DNA of 19,759 bases from Dehalococcoidia bacterium. GTDB taxonomy: Bacteria > Chloroflexota > Dehalococcoidia > GIF9 > UBA5620. Both the position numbers and the translations under genes were made by a program. The stretch is from contig JADHWZ010000016.1 in the NCBI GenBank assembly GCA_016783225.1, positions 1 through 19,759 on the forward strand, read 5' to 3'. The notes below the pieces were generated by a model, which had not been told where the DNA came from, did not search any database, and saw only the letters and a list, made by a program, of their open reading frames with translations. Shown here one piece after another: positions 1 through 8,500 of the stretch (positions are counted from its first letter, which is position 1; each line of letters begins with the position of its first letter).

Positions 1-913
1 CTTCTTTATCCATAGCAATTCCTTCAAGGTCTCTATGTGCAAGCCAAAGAATTGTTGCTCCAGGTGCTTCATATATTCCTCTGGATTTGATACCAATAAA
101 TCTATTTTCAACCATATCTACTCTGCCAATCCCGTTTTTACTTCCCAACTCATTGAGATACATGAATAATTCTAAAGGTTTGGTTTTAACGTTTCCATTA
201 TTTTTATTCACAACTTGTATAGGGTATCCGTCTTTAAAATGAACTTCGATTATCGTTTCTTTATTCGGGGCTTTCTTGGGAGAAGTGGTCATAGTAAACA
301 AGTTCTCTGGCGGTCTCAACATGGGGTCTTCCAAAATTCCCGCCTCATGGCTAACATGCATCAAATTCTCATCCTCGCTATAGGGCTTTTTCATTGTGGC
401 TCTGACAGGAATTTTCCATTTCTTTGCGTAATTAATAAGACTACTTCTCCCTTTAAACTCTGCCAGAAATTCAGAGGTTTTCCAAGGACAGATGACTTTG
501 ATATTTGGATTTAGCGCATAGTAAGTTAGCTCAAATCTTACCTGATCATTGCCTTTACCAGTTGCTCCATGAGCTACACATTCGGCTTTTTCTTTTTCCG
601 CTATCTCAATTTGTTTTTTAGCAAGAAGTGGTCTGGCCAAAGAAGTCCCTAACAAATATCGTCCCTCATATGTTGCATTCCCTCGGAGAGCTGGAAAAAT
701 AAAATCTATAACGAATTCTTCTTTCAGGTCTTCAATATATATCTTCGACGCTCCAGTCTTCAGAGCTTTCTTCTCAATTGTTTCAAAATCATCTTTTTGT
801 CCCACATCACCAACAAAACAGACAACATCGTATCCTTTATTCACTAACCATTTCAAAATTACAGAGGTGTCTAAACCTCCACTGTAAGCCAACACCACTT
901 TTTTCTTTGACAT
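1..913 (-). CDS. argG: Argininosuccinate synthase, C-terminus cut by window edge
   Basis: Joins citrulline and aspartate, using ATP, to give argininosuccinate in arginine biosynthesis (cytoplasmic). I translated the minus strand from the ATG at 911-913; the frame is open to base 1, so 304 of roughly 400 residues are present. The N-terminus carries the ATP-pyrophosphatase P-loop AYSGGLDTS, followed by [32 protein letters not shown] and [14 protein letters not shown], all ArgG blocks. From memory, several of these ([25 protein letters not shown]) resemble animal/fungal ASS1 more than the Bacillus type. The gene is strikingly AT-rich compared with everything to its right, and its codons mostly end in A or T, which suggests foreign origin. 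Only a weak GAAG ribosome site precedes the start. It is not obviously in an operon with the macB-like gene, since a transposase remnant lies between them. The assignment is very secure; only the origin is inferred. Confidence 0.97.
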   Translation of the reverse strand, partial: MSKKKVVLAYSGGLDTSVILKWLVNKGYDVVCFVGDVGQKDDFETIEKKALKTGASKIYIEDLKEEFVIDFIFPALRGNATYEGRYLLGTSLARPLLAKKQIEIAEKEKAECVAHGATGKGNDQVRFELTYYALNPNIKVICPWKTSEFLAEFKGRSSLINYAKKWKIPVRATMKKPYSEDENLMHVSHEAGILEDPMLRPPENLFTMTTSPKKAPNKETIIEVHFKDGYPIQVVNKNNGNVKTKPLELFMYLNELGSKNGIGRVDMVENRFIGIKSRGIYEAPGATILWLAHRDLEGIAMDKE

Positions 914-1137
914 AGTCTTCACTGTATTATTTCGGTTATTATTCCCTTAACACACGTGAACATTTGTATGAATGGTCGAGGGTATTAACAATGATAATTT
1001 GTCCGCCCATTATACGCTTGGGGCAACCATATCAGGAGGTTCGGCCGTTGAGTCGAGCAAGGGACGAACGTCCAGCCACATATGGATTGCCCTACTTTTC
1101 TTGGCGTACCTAAATGCATTATTATAGAATAGCTGAC
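914..1137. other. Intergenic region upstream of argG
   Basis: No credible gene. Base composition changes here from AT-rich (argG side) to mixed. An imperfect inverted repeat, GGCAACCATAT at 1022-1032 against ATATGGATTGCC at 1080-1091, encloses a smaller hairpin (GGAC/GTCC at 1062-1073). It could be an eroded insertion-sequence end, but no partner end or target duplication was found. A promoter for argG should lie in 914-1010 on the minus strand; I see only weak hexamers (TTGTTA with TACAAA about 17 bases apart). Confidence 0.4.
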
Positions 1138-1477
1138 TTCAACAAACAATTCCCCCGATGATGCAGCCTGCCTAGAATGGTTCAAGAACTATCTCTATCC
1201 TGATAGTGTCTTCTGCCCGCAGTGCCAGATGGTTACTAATCATTCTAGACTAACCAAGCGACTTGCTTACTCATGTAGTCGCTGCGGCAACCATACGTAT
1301 CCTATGACTGGTACTATCTTAGAACGTTCACGGACTCCAGTTAGGCAATGGTTTCTCGCTGTGTTCCTAATGAGTACCACTCGGTGTGGTATATCAGCCA
1401 AGCAATTACAACGAGCACTGGGAGTAACTTACAAAACAAGCTGGCTTGTATTTTGTTTCAGGAGCAAAACGCCCTAG
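1138..1477 (+). pseudogene. IS1595-family transposase N-terminal remnant
   Basis: Remnant of a DDE transposase whose N-terminus is the IS1595-type zinc ribbon. On the plus strand, in frame with 1157, the translation gives CPQC and then CSRCGNHTYP (the two zinc-knuckle pairs), followed by TILERSRTP, FLMSTTRCGISAKQLQ and LGVTYKTSW, which is the conserved helical segment before the catalytic domain. The beginning (FNKQFP, from 1138) is in a different frame: the run of five C at 1152-1156 has one base too many. No start codon is in place. After YKTSW the similarity ends and a stop follows at 1475-1477, so the whole catalytic DDE domain is missing. It is therefore a dead fragment. It sits between the AT-rich argG and the GC-richer MacAB genes, on the strand opposite to all neighbours. 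Family call is from remembered motifs. Confidence 0.8.
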
Positions 1478-1572
1478 TTTCCCAGACCGCATGCAACGCC
1501 AATCATTTGCAACCTCAGCAGAACGTGTCAAACCCATGTCGCGTCTCGAGCCTTAGTCCAGGAGAACTACGA

Positions 1573-2793
1573 CTATTCGTGACGCAGCGATTCGATTGGG
1601 TCAAGACGGGCGGCTCTATACGCCGGGTAAATACCAGACGCCAAACCGATGAAGACTGACACGGAGAGAGCAATAACCGCGATATCAATTGACATGGGAG
1701 CATTCACAGAGTAATCCCCCAGTTTCGCCCCGGTAACCAATAAACACCCCATCCAAGCCATCGTCAGCCCAATAGCACCACCGGACAGGCTGAGGACCGC
1801 AGCCTCAATCAAGAACTGGGTAAGGATGTCCCGCCTCCTGGCGCCGACAGCTTTCCTGATGCCGATCTCCCGGGTACGCTCCGTTACCGAAACCAGCATT
1901 ATATTCATGATGCCGATACCGCCAACCAGGAGGGAGATAGCGCCAACACTGCCGATAAAGACCTGAAAGATGCCAAGCACCTCGTTCATCCGGTTGAGGA
2001 TTTCCCGCAAGTCGATGATGCGGAAGTCATCGTCTTCCCCTTCCCTGATGTGGTGGCGCTGCCGCAGAATAGCGGTAATTTGCTCCATAGCGGCATCAAC
2101 TTCCTCAGTACTGACCGCTTGAACAGCGATGGTCTGCACGGGTCGTCCCCGAGCGCTTGTCTGTGTCATGATCCTTGACTGCATCGTGGACAGGGGAATC
2201 ATCACGAAATCGTCCGCCCTGCCAAACATGCTGCCCCTCTCTTCAATAACCCCGATGACCTCAAACTTGCGCCCGCCTATACGGATGGATTCCCCCAACG
2301 GACTCACCGTGTCGAACAGGTCTGAGGCAGCATCGCTTCCCAGAACAGCGACGCTTGTCCTTCGTGAAACATCCTCCGCAGCAATGAAGTCACCCTCGGC
2401 CATAGGGTAGTTGGCAATATGGGCAATTTCAGGGGTGACGCCCGATATCTCCAGGATGTGTTTCTCATTGCCATACACAACGTTGGCTCTCGTCTCAGTG
2501 ACAGGAGCAACCACCGCTATAGACGGAGCCCGGTTAACATTGGTCAGGGCTTCCGCATCCTCCACAGTCAGCTTTGCAGCCCCCGGCGTCGTGCCGAGTT
2601 GTGCAACATAGAGGGCATTGGCTCCCATTTGCTCGAAGATCCCGGTGATATTAGCTTGATGTCCCCTGCCAAAGGATACCAGGAAGACCACGGCGCTGAC
2701 GCCGATCACGATGCCAAGCATGGTCAGGGCAGAGCGCATCTTGTTACCATATATGGCCTGCCACGAACTGACTATGCTCTCCCAGAAGCTCAT
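1573..2793 (-). CDS. MacB-like ABC transporter permease (FtsX family)
   Basis: Membrane subunit of a MacAB/LolCDE-type mechanotransmitting ABC system, 406 residues, usual for the family. Layout: a first membrane helix at about residues 18-42 (LTMLGIVIGVSAVVFLVSFG), a MacB periplasmic core domain at about 43-245, then an FtsX domain with three helices at about 279-303, 327-350 and 366-390. The coupling segment TERTREIGIRKAVGA (about 306-320) and the C-terminal YPAYRAARLDPIESLRHE are hallmarks of this family. The ATG overlaps the stop of the ATPase gene as ATGA, so the two are translationally coupled. With the upstream ATPase and adaptor it forms a complete tripartite module. The substrate (peptide, lipid or drug) cannot be told from sequence; the nearby large surface protein may be a target or merely a neighbour. 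No clear terminator hairpin follows in 1478-1572. Confidence 0.93.
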   Translation of the reverse strand: MSFWESIVSSWQAIYGNKMRSALTMLGIVIGVSAVVFLVSFGRGHQANITGIFEQMGANALYVAQLGTTPGAAKLTVEDAEALTNVNRAPSIAVVAPVTETRANVVYGNEKHILEISGVTPEIAHIANYPMAEGDFIAAEDVSRRTSVAVLGSDAASDLFDTVSPLGESIRIGGRKFEVIGVIEERGSMFGRADDFVMIPLSTMQSRIMTQTSARGRPVQTIAVQAVSTEEVDAAMEQITAILRQRHHIREGEDDDFRIIDLREILNRMNEVLGIFQVFIGSVGAISLLVGGIGIMNIMLVSVTERTREIGIRKAVGARRRDILTQFLIEAAVLSLSGGAIGLTMAWMGCLLVTGAKLGDYSVNAPMSIDIAVIALSVSVFIGLASGIYPAYRAARLDPIESLRHE

Positions 2794-3458
2794 CTCTTTT
2801 TCTCGCCGACGATTTGACCGTCTCTAAGGTAAACGGTTCGCTGTGTATAGCTGGCAATATCCTGTTCATGCGTGACGATGACAATCGTGATACCCTGGCT
2901 GTTCAGCTGCTGCAACAGAGCCATGATGCCCTTGCTCGTCTGGGTATCAAGGTTGCCAGTAGGCTCGTCAGCCAGAATAATGGACGGGTTGTTGACCAGC
3001 GCTCGAGCCACAGTCACCCTTTGCTGCTCGCCGCCGGAGATCTCACTGGGCCGATGATTGGCCCGCTCAGCCATGCCGACTGACTCCAAGGCTTCCATGG
3101 CACGCTGGCGCTTGATACGGACGCCACTGTAGACCAGGGGCAACTCGACATTGGCCAGAACCGTCGCCCGGCCCAGGAGGTTAAAAGACTGAAAAACGAA
3201 ACCTATCTTCTTGTTCCTTATGTCAGCTAACTGGTCATCTTTCAGGCGGCTGACATCCATCCCATCCAGTTGGTACATTCCCGAAGTCGGCCTGTCCAGA
3301 CAGCCGATGAGGTTCATAAGAGTGGACTTCCCCGAGCCCGAAGGCCCCATGATGGATACCATCTCCCCCGCCTCGACGCGGTAGTCTATACCGCTCAGGG
3401 CAGTAACCTGGACATCCCCTATCTCATAGACCTTTGTTATCTTGTCGAGGTTTATCAT
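2790..3458 (-). CDS. MacB/LolD-type ABC transporter ATP-binding protein
   Basis: Cytoplasmic ATPase of the export module, 222 residues, typical of LolD/MacB-type ATPases. Walker [10 protein letters not shown] lies at residues 38-46, the Q-loop at [10 protein letters not shown] (about 88-97), the signature SGGEQQR at 141-147, Walker [12 protein letters not shown] at 161-171, and the switch histidine in VTHEQD near 195. The FVFQSFNLL and DEPTGNLD wording is characteristic of the MacB/LolD/FtsE group. It starts with ATG 57 bases after the adaptor stop and shares ATGA with the permease start. Unlike E. coli MacB, ATPase and permease are separate polypeptides, as is usual in Gram-positive and Chloroflexota-type systems. 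Very confident on family; substrate unknown. Confidence 0.96.
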   Translation of the reverse strand: MINLDKITKVYEIGDVQVTALSGIDYRVEAGEMVSIMGPSGSGKSTLMNLIGCLDRPTSGMYQLDGMDVSRLKDDQLADIRNKKIGFVFQSFNLLGRATVLANVELPLVYSGVRIKRQRAMEALESVGMAERANHRPSEISGGEQQRVTVARALVNNPSIILADEPTGNLDTQTSKGIMALLQQLNSQGITIVIVTHEQDIASYTQRTVYLRDGQIVGEKKR

Positions 3459-3515
3459 CGCCGCTACCGAAGGATAGACGCGGTTGTCTTGCCTGGCTGC
3501 AACCGCTGGCTGCTA

Positions 3516-5216
3516 TCAGAAAGAGACAGGCATTCGGCCCCTTCCCTCCACAATCACCTTTTCCCCCTCATCGAGCCCGGATACGACCTCGTAGAAGTAC
3601 TCATTGTAAGTGCCCAAGACAACCTGCCTTTGCTCGGTCTCTCCGGTTGCATCATCCACCACTACTTCCACCCACCAGCCTTCAGGAGATTCCTTGACAG
3701 CCTGGTAAGGAATCAGCAGCACGTCCTCGCTTTTTTGAACCACGATATCGGCCGTGGCAGTCAGGCCTCCCTTGAGCTCTATTTCGGTGGGGTCAAGTTC
3801 TATGGTCACCGCGAACTCTACAACTCCAGCCTCCTCTGTGCCAAATGGCGATATGAAGGCCACCTCACCCGAGACTTCTTCATCAGGCATGGCATCTACG
3901 ACGACGATGACCTCTTGACCTACCTCCACCTGGTAGATATCTATCTCATCCACCACTCCCTCCATTTTCACAGTGCGGGTGTCCACAAGGTGAACGGCTG
4001 TCTTGGAGGCATAATCGAAGGATGAAAGCTGGTCTTTTTCTTTTACGCCTACATCGACCACAGTACCATCAAAAGGAGCCAGGATTTCCGTATTCATAAG
4101 GTCATCCTTGGCATTTTCCAGTGCCAGGTCAGCCTTCTGCAGGTTGAGGTTGTAAGCCCTCAACACCTTCAGGTTGAACCCACTCCTGAAAATCAGTTCA
4201 TTGTCTTCGAGTACCGTCTGACTCATTTCCATGTCGTGTTGAGCCAAGCGCAGAAGTGTAGCCATTTCCAGCTCATCATAATCGCCATCCTCCATAAGGT
4301 TCTGCATCTCCTGCAATTCCTCTTCAACCTGCCTTAGCCAGTCGAGCGACGTAGAGGTATCAGGGTATGGCAACGTCATCAATCCTGTTGCTCCCCCACT
4401 TTGCGTCGTGAGATTTCCACAACACGCTCCTAGTCGCTGAGACACCCTTATCCTGCCACTCATGCTCTTGACCAGCCGATGGGTCTCTTCCAGCCTGACC
4501 CGCACTGTGTGCAACTTGGCCGAAGCCTCTCCATAGTCACCCTGATTCATCAGATTCTGAACATCTGCCAGTCTTTCCTGGTCTTGCTCCAGAAGGTCGA
4601 CTGCCTTAGGGATCTGCGGATACCTGTTGAGCACCTGTCCTAGCTCATTATGATATTCCGAAGCTGCTGCTATTACCGGGTCATTCAGCATATAGTAGGT
4701 AGCTTCCAGGTCGTGCTGAGCCAGGCGCAGCTCAGCGGCGGCTTCCTGATAGCTGTTCTCCTCCAACAGTTGTTGTGCTTCCTCCAGCTCCTCCTGAGCC
4801 TGTTCCACCCACAGAATCACGCTGGGATTGGGGTAGCCCTTCGGGTATCCCATCAAGGCGGGATCTATCTTCTCGACCAGGTCATTCATCGCCAGTTCCA
4901 CGTCATACTGGGCATTAGCTATGGCCAGCTTATGGGCGGTATCATCCAGCTTGGCCAGCAACGTCCCCTCCCTGACCTTATCCCCCTCCTCCACATACAC
5001 CTCCTCCACCGAGCCGGGAGTGCCGAAGCGCAGTTGGACCTGGTGCGGCATGTCAAGATTGCCATCGGCAGTAACGGTAGTTACCAGGTCACCTCGTTCC
5101 ACAGCGACTATTTGTCTCTGCTCAGCTTCCTCCTCTTCGCCACCGCCACAGCCTGCCAAACCTACCATCGATGCAACCAAGACAACGAGAACTGCTGTGA
5201 ATAACCCTTTTTTCAT
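3516..5216 (-). CDS. MacA-like membrane-fusion adaptor lipoprotein with enlarged helical hairpin
   Basis: HlyD/MacA-family adaptor linking the ABC permease to the outside. Residues 1-23 form a lipoprotein signal (MKK, hydrophobic core, lipobox LAGC with Cys23), followed by a Gly/Glu-rich linker. A first half lipoyl domain lies at about 40-100 (TVTADGNLD, GTPGSVEEVYVEEGDKV) and the second half at about 376-400 (ILAPFDGTVVDVGVKEKD), then the beta-barrel and membrane-proximal domains to 566. Between the lipoyl halves sits a very long helical insert (about 100-370) containing three degenerate copies, near residues 134-178, 205-249 and 291-337, of a unit with a G/S-D/Y-Y-x-E turn and an LRLAQHDLE-like second helix. 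The protein is therefore well over the usual 350-400 residues. A Cys-containing loop (GACCGN, about 263-268) separates copies two and three. It is first in a module with the ATPase and permease. Family is sure; the role of the repeats is inference. Confidence 0.92.
   Translation of the reverse strand: MKKGLFTAVLVVLVASMVGLAGCGGGEEEEAEQRQIVAVERGDLVTTVTADGNLDMPHQVQLRFGTPGSVEEVYVEEGDKVREGTLLAKLDDTAHKLAIANAQYDVELAMNDLVEKIDPALMGYPKGYPNPSVILWVEQAQEELEEAQQLLEENSYQEAAAELRLAQHDLEATYYMLNDPVIAAASEYHNELGQVLNRYPQIPKAVDLLEQDQERLADVQNLMNQGDYGEASAKLHTVRVRLEETHRLVKSMSGRIRVSQRLGACCGNLTTQSGGATGLMTLPYPDTSTSLDWLRQVEEELQEMQNLMEDGDYDELEMATLLRLAQHDMEMSQTVLEDNELIFRSGFNLKVLRAYNLNLQKADLALENAKDDLMNTEILAPFDGTVVDVGVKEKDQLSSFDYASKTAVHLVDTRTVKMEGVVDEIDIYQVEVGQEVIVVVDAMPDEEVSGEVAFISPFGTEEAGVVEFAVTIELDPTEIELKGGLTATADIVVQKSEDVLLIPYQAVKESPEGWWVEVVVDDATGETEQRQVVLGTYNEYFYEVVSGLDEGEKVIVEGRGRMPVSF
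4206..4817 (-). repeat. Three degenerate helical repeats inside the adaptor
   Basis: Protein-level repeat, about 45-47 residues per copy, spaced about 70-85 residues apart. Each copy has a first helix rich in Glu/Gln (EEAQQLL, ADVQNLM, QEMQNLM), a turn (NSYQEA, GDYGEA, GDYDEL) and a second helix (LRLAQHDLE, LHTVRVRLE, LRLAQHDME). The pattern resembles paired-helix (TPR-like) units or an elongated coiled-coil hairpin. Confidence 0.7.
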
Positions 5217-5461
5217 TTCAACTCAACTCTCCATTCTATTGTAGTACCAGGACGGATTGTTATCCCAATTTGCCTATCAGGCAGACTCTCTGCAGCCAAT
5301 TGCGAGTAACGTAGCCCCTGTTCGCTGTTGCCAGGTACGACCACTCTCCTGCAGACTTTATGCCCTGCCAAACACGACACCCCCTGGAATTGAGCATCGA
5401 AGCTGTCAACACTGTGAATGTTCTGACCATTATGCCATAAAACGCCTTGGGACGACAGCAT
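5213..5461 (-). CDS. Doubtful 82-codon ORF upstream of the adaptor
   Basis: I do not recognise this ORF. Its stop overlaps the adaptor start as ATGA, a pattern typical of real coupled genes, and its end (IGITIRPGTTIEWRVELK) looks like a beta-strand-forming protein tail. Against it: there is no signal peptide, membrane segment or known motif, the start at 5459-5461 lacks a clear Shine-Dalgarno, and a competing 131-codon frame covers the same bases and runs into the 3' end of the surface protein gene. It may be the remnant of a longer gene or chance. Low confidence. Confidence 0.2.
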   Translation of the reverse strand: MLSSQGVLWHNGQNIHSVDSFDAQFQGVSCLAGHKVCRRVVVPGNSEQGLRYSQLAAESLPDRQIGITIRPGTTIEWRVELK

Positions 5462-5579
5462 TTTATCAGTTCGCGCTCTTCCGCGCAGCTCACTTGCTTC
5501 ATCTTATCTATCCTATTCTCTCGTTCAGCCTGCAACGACCTTTGACCAATTCGGCTTTGCATTTCCGACGCAAGCAACA
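5217..5579. other. 363-base gap between surface protein gene and MacAB module
   Basis: No convincing gene apart from the doubtful ORF listed separately. On the minus strand a possible promoter close to the adaptor start has TTGGGA at 5263-5268 and TACAAT at 5238-5243, but the spacer of 19 bases is long. No intrinsic terminator with a T-run was seen after the surface protein stop at 5580. Confidence 0.4.
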
Positions 5580-8500
5580 TCACTCCCGGCGAGTCCTGAG
5601 GATGAGAATCAAGGTGGCAATGCCCAACGCGAGGCCAATAGCGATGACTACCCATACCCAGAGGGGCGTTGAGGGTGGTGCTTGAGGTGCTGGCGGCGGT
5701 GCTGGTGCAGCTTCAGTCTGGAAGCTGAAGGTAGCGCTCCAGTCACTCGGCGCAGGTTCAAGGGACATCACTCGCCAGAAGTAGTTGGTGCTGTAGTCCA
5801 GCGTGCCATCGTACTCGTATGCGGTGGTGCCAACCTCTCCCTCGGCTATGACGTCGGCCAGTGCCGCATCCTTGGCAAGCACGAACTTGTAGCTCGTGGT
5901 GCCCTTGAAAGGTGCCCACGAGAAGGATGCTGGCGAAACCGCGCAGCCAAGACAGCCGTTGTCCGGTGCGAGCAACTTGATGCCGTAGTAGTCGGCCCTT
6001 ACGGGCAGACCGGCCTTGATGGTGAAGCTCCTCACCTCAGACCACGGGCTGCGGATCTGCTGGCCGGTGGCGCACTGGCGCACCTGCACCCGCCAGTAGT
6101 AGGTATGACCGCACTCGAGGTTGCCCCACTGGGCTATTTCGGATGCGTGCACGTACGGTGCACTTGCACCGCCAGCGGGGAAGAAGACGCACGGGGTCAT
6201 GATATCGACAGGCCTGAGGAACCCGACGCAAGCAGCGCCGGTGGTGTTACCATCGCCAACCCAGTCGATTACCCTTATGCTGAAGTCCTCATTCTTGGCG
6301 ATCTCGATGTCGTACTCATCCGCCACGCATAGCTGCTCCCAGCAGAAGTTGACTTCCTGGTTCCTGCCGGAAACCGGGTCGCAGCCGACGAGCATACCGT
6401 CTTCGGTTATCAGCGTCGGGCCGACCTTGGCCATGCAGTCGCTGAAGCCCCAGACCATGCCCTGGTTGGCGGCGGGGTTGTAGCCCAGCGCGCCATTGAA
6501 TACGCCACCGACCTCAGCGTCGATGGCCCACAGGATGGTATCGGTGTCCATCGTCAGGCAGCCGCACTTCTTGAGCGACCATGGCTCCAGGGTGAAGTTC
6601 ACGCCGGCTGCCGGAGCACTGACGTACACGTCGAGGCAGTCCCAGACGATGCCCGGCTTGGGCATACCGTCAAGCGGCCACAGGGTGCGGCACACGCCAG
6701 CGTTGGCAACCACTGCAGCAGCGGGAACCTGACCAGGTCCAGCAACGAAAGTGTTGGTAAAGAGGTCAAGAGTGCCGTAATTTGCTCCCGTTGTAACACC
6801 CGTTAGTGAAACCGCGCCCGTGGCTGTGCTCGGAGCAGCCACAGCGGCGGTGACAGTAGTGATGGTAGCAACTGGCGAGACCACAAAGCTTCCTACAGGG
6901 GCCAGGATTGGAAGCGCTGGCATTACGGTAGCTGCTACGAGATTGGTCGTCAGCGTCACCACCTCAGCGTTAACTAGCCCAGCAGCAGGTGCCGCCGTTA
7001 CTGTCATTAGCACTTGCTCAGCCACTGCAGCACCTGCAGCGACAGCCCCTGCAGCAGCGTGAGCTGAGTACAGGGCGTGCTGGTCATCAGCGCCGGTGGT
7101 GGCGAGCTGCAGGCCGAACTGGCCAATAGGATGCGGTGCATTGCAGCCGATGGCGCCGTTGACCACGGACATCATGTTGGTGTCTTCCCACCTCTCGGCG
7201 CAGCCGAAGCCGGGCAAGAAGGTCATGCGGTACACGGTGCCAGCGGCGGCGTCGTCAGCAACAAAGTATTGGTTGTTGTCGTCGAAGTCCGGGTCGAAAG
7301 CGACGTGGACGTTGCCCGAAGTTGGCAGCCTGTCCATGAGCAGGTTGAAGTCAGCACCTCCGTTGATTGAAATCGCCGCTGGGTAGGCAGCGGCGTTGTA
7401 GTTGGCATCAGCCCCCACCAGTACCTTGCCTGCCGACTGAGCGGTAATCATGTGCGCAGTACTAACGCCAGTGTCCACGTCAGGTTTAAAGCTTGACCAT
7501 GCAATGCCGGTATAGGGCATCGCCTGCACCAACCCGGATGGGTCGAGGAAATACACAACAGTGCTTGACTCGGCAACGAAATCCTGGATGACGTTTCTGG
7601 GATTTATGTTGGCCCAGTAGTCACCGAAATCTGGCGACCAAGCAGCCGCCCGGGTGTTCTGGGCTCCCCAGAAGAGAACCTCACCATCGTCCCTGTCGGG
7701 TGCCAGTCTCAGCAAAGGCAGTTCGCTTTGAATGGCCTCGCAGTCCACTGCGTTCACACGGCACAGAACCCTCTCGTAGTAAGAGCCGAGAGGATAAGCC
7801 GGCGGCAGCGGCGAGACCACCGCAGGGCTGGCACTGGTGCGCCACACGCTGTCGAAGTTGTTGCACCCGGGATTACAGGTAAGGTTGTCGCTGGCTGAAG
7901 CCAGGTACAGCGTGTTACAGTCAGCCGCCGGGGCAACATCGTTGAACCAGTCAATGGTAGTATCAATCAGGCCTAGCTGGTTCCAGGTCTCGGCGTCGTT
8001 GCGGCTTATGGAGAATGCCGATTCATCATCGGGAATCGGCGCTGCCAGGAAGCCGGCCTCATCTCCGCTCCCGGGAACACCATCAGGATCACTGCCCCAC
8101 CAGCCAGGGCCAAACCCGCGCTGCGATGCCCCGGTGGCACAGTAAGCAAGCGAGCCATCAGCATTCCAGGCAACCTGGGCATTACCGAAGCCTGTAGTGT
8201 TGTCTGTACAGGCGCAAACGCCAGCAGCGCCCGTAGCTGGCTTGAGCGCCGGATACCAGCACGCGCCACCACAGCTCGCCGCTGAATCCGTGAACCAGGT
8301 AGGCACAGTGGCCGCACAGGCACTGCCAAGGACTTCACCCACCAGCAGTTTGCCTGAAGCAACGGTTCCAAAGTAGGCAATGCTGGAAACCCTGCTCGCA
8401 AGGAAAGGCCTTATCGAGTGAACTTGGGTGTCGTCGATATGGTAAACCCCTGATTGGGCAGCTGGAGCATCAATGCTGACATAATAGCGGCGTAGATTGG

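Noticed and set aside
1022..1091. Nested inverted repeat as a possible intrinsic terminator or IS end
   Set aside because: The arms are imperfect, there is no T-run, and no matching second end or target duplication was found, so neither call can be supported.
3270..4025. Plus-strand open frame of 251 codons
   Set aside because: Lies opposite the ATPase and adaptor genes, both of which have clear family motifs; the translation is without recognisable domains.
5238..5268. Promoter for the MacAB module
   Set aside because: TTGGGA and TACAAT are 19 bases apart and very close to the ATG; too weak to annotate as a feature.
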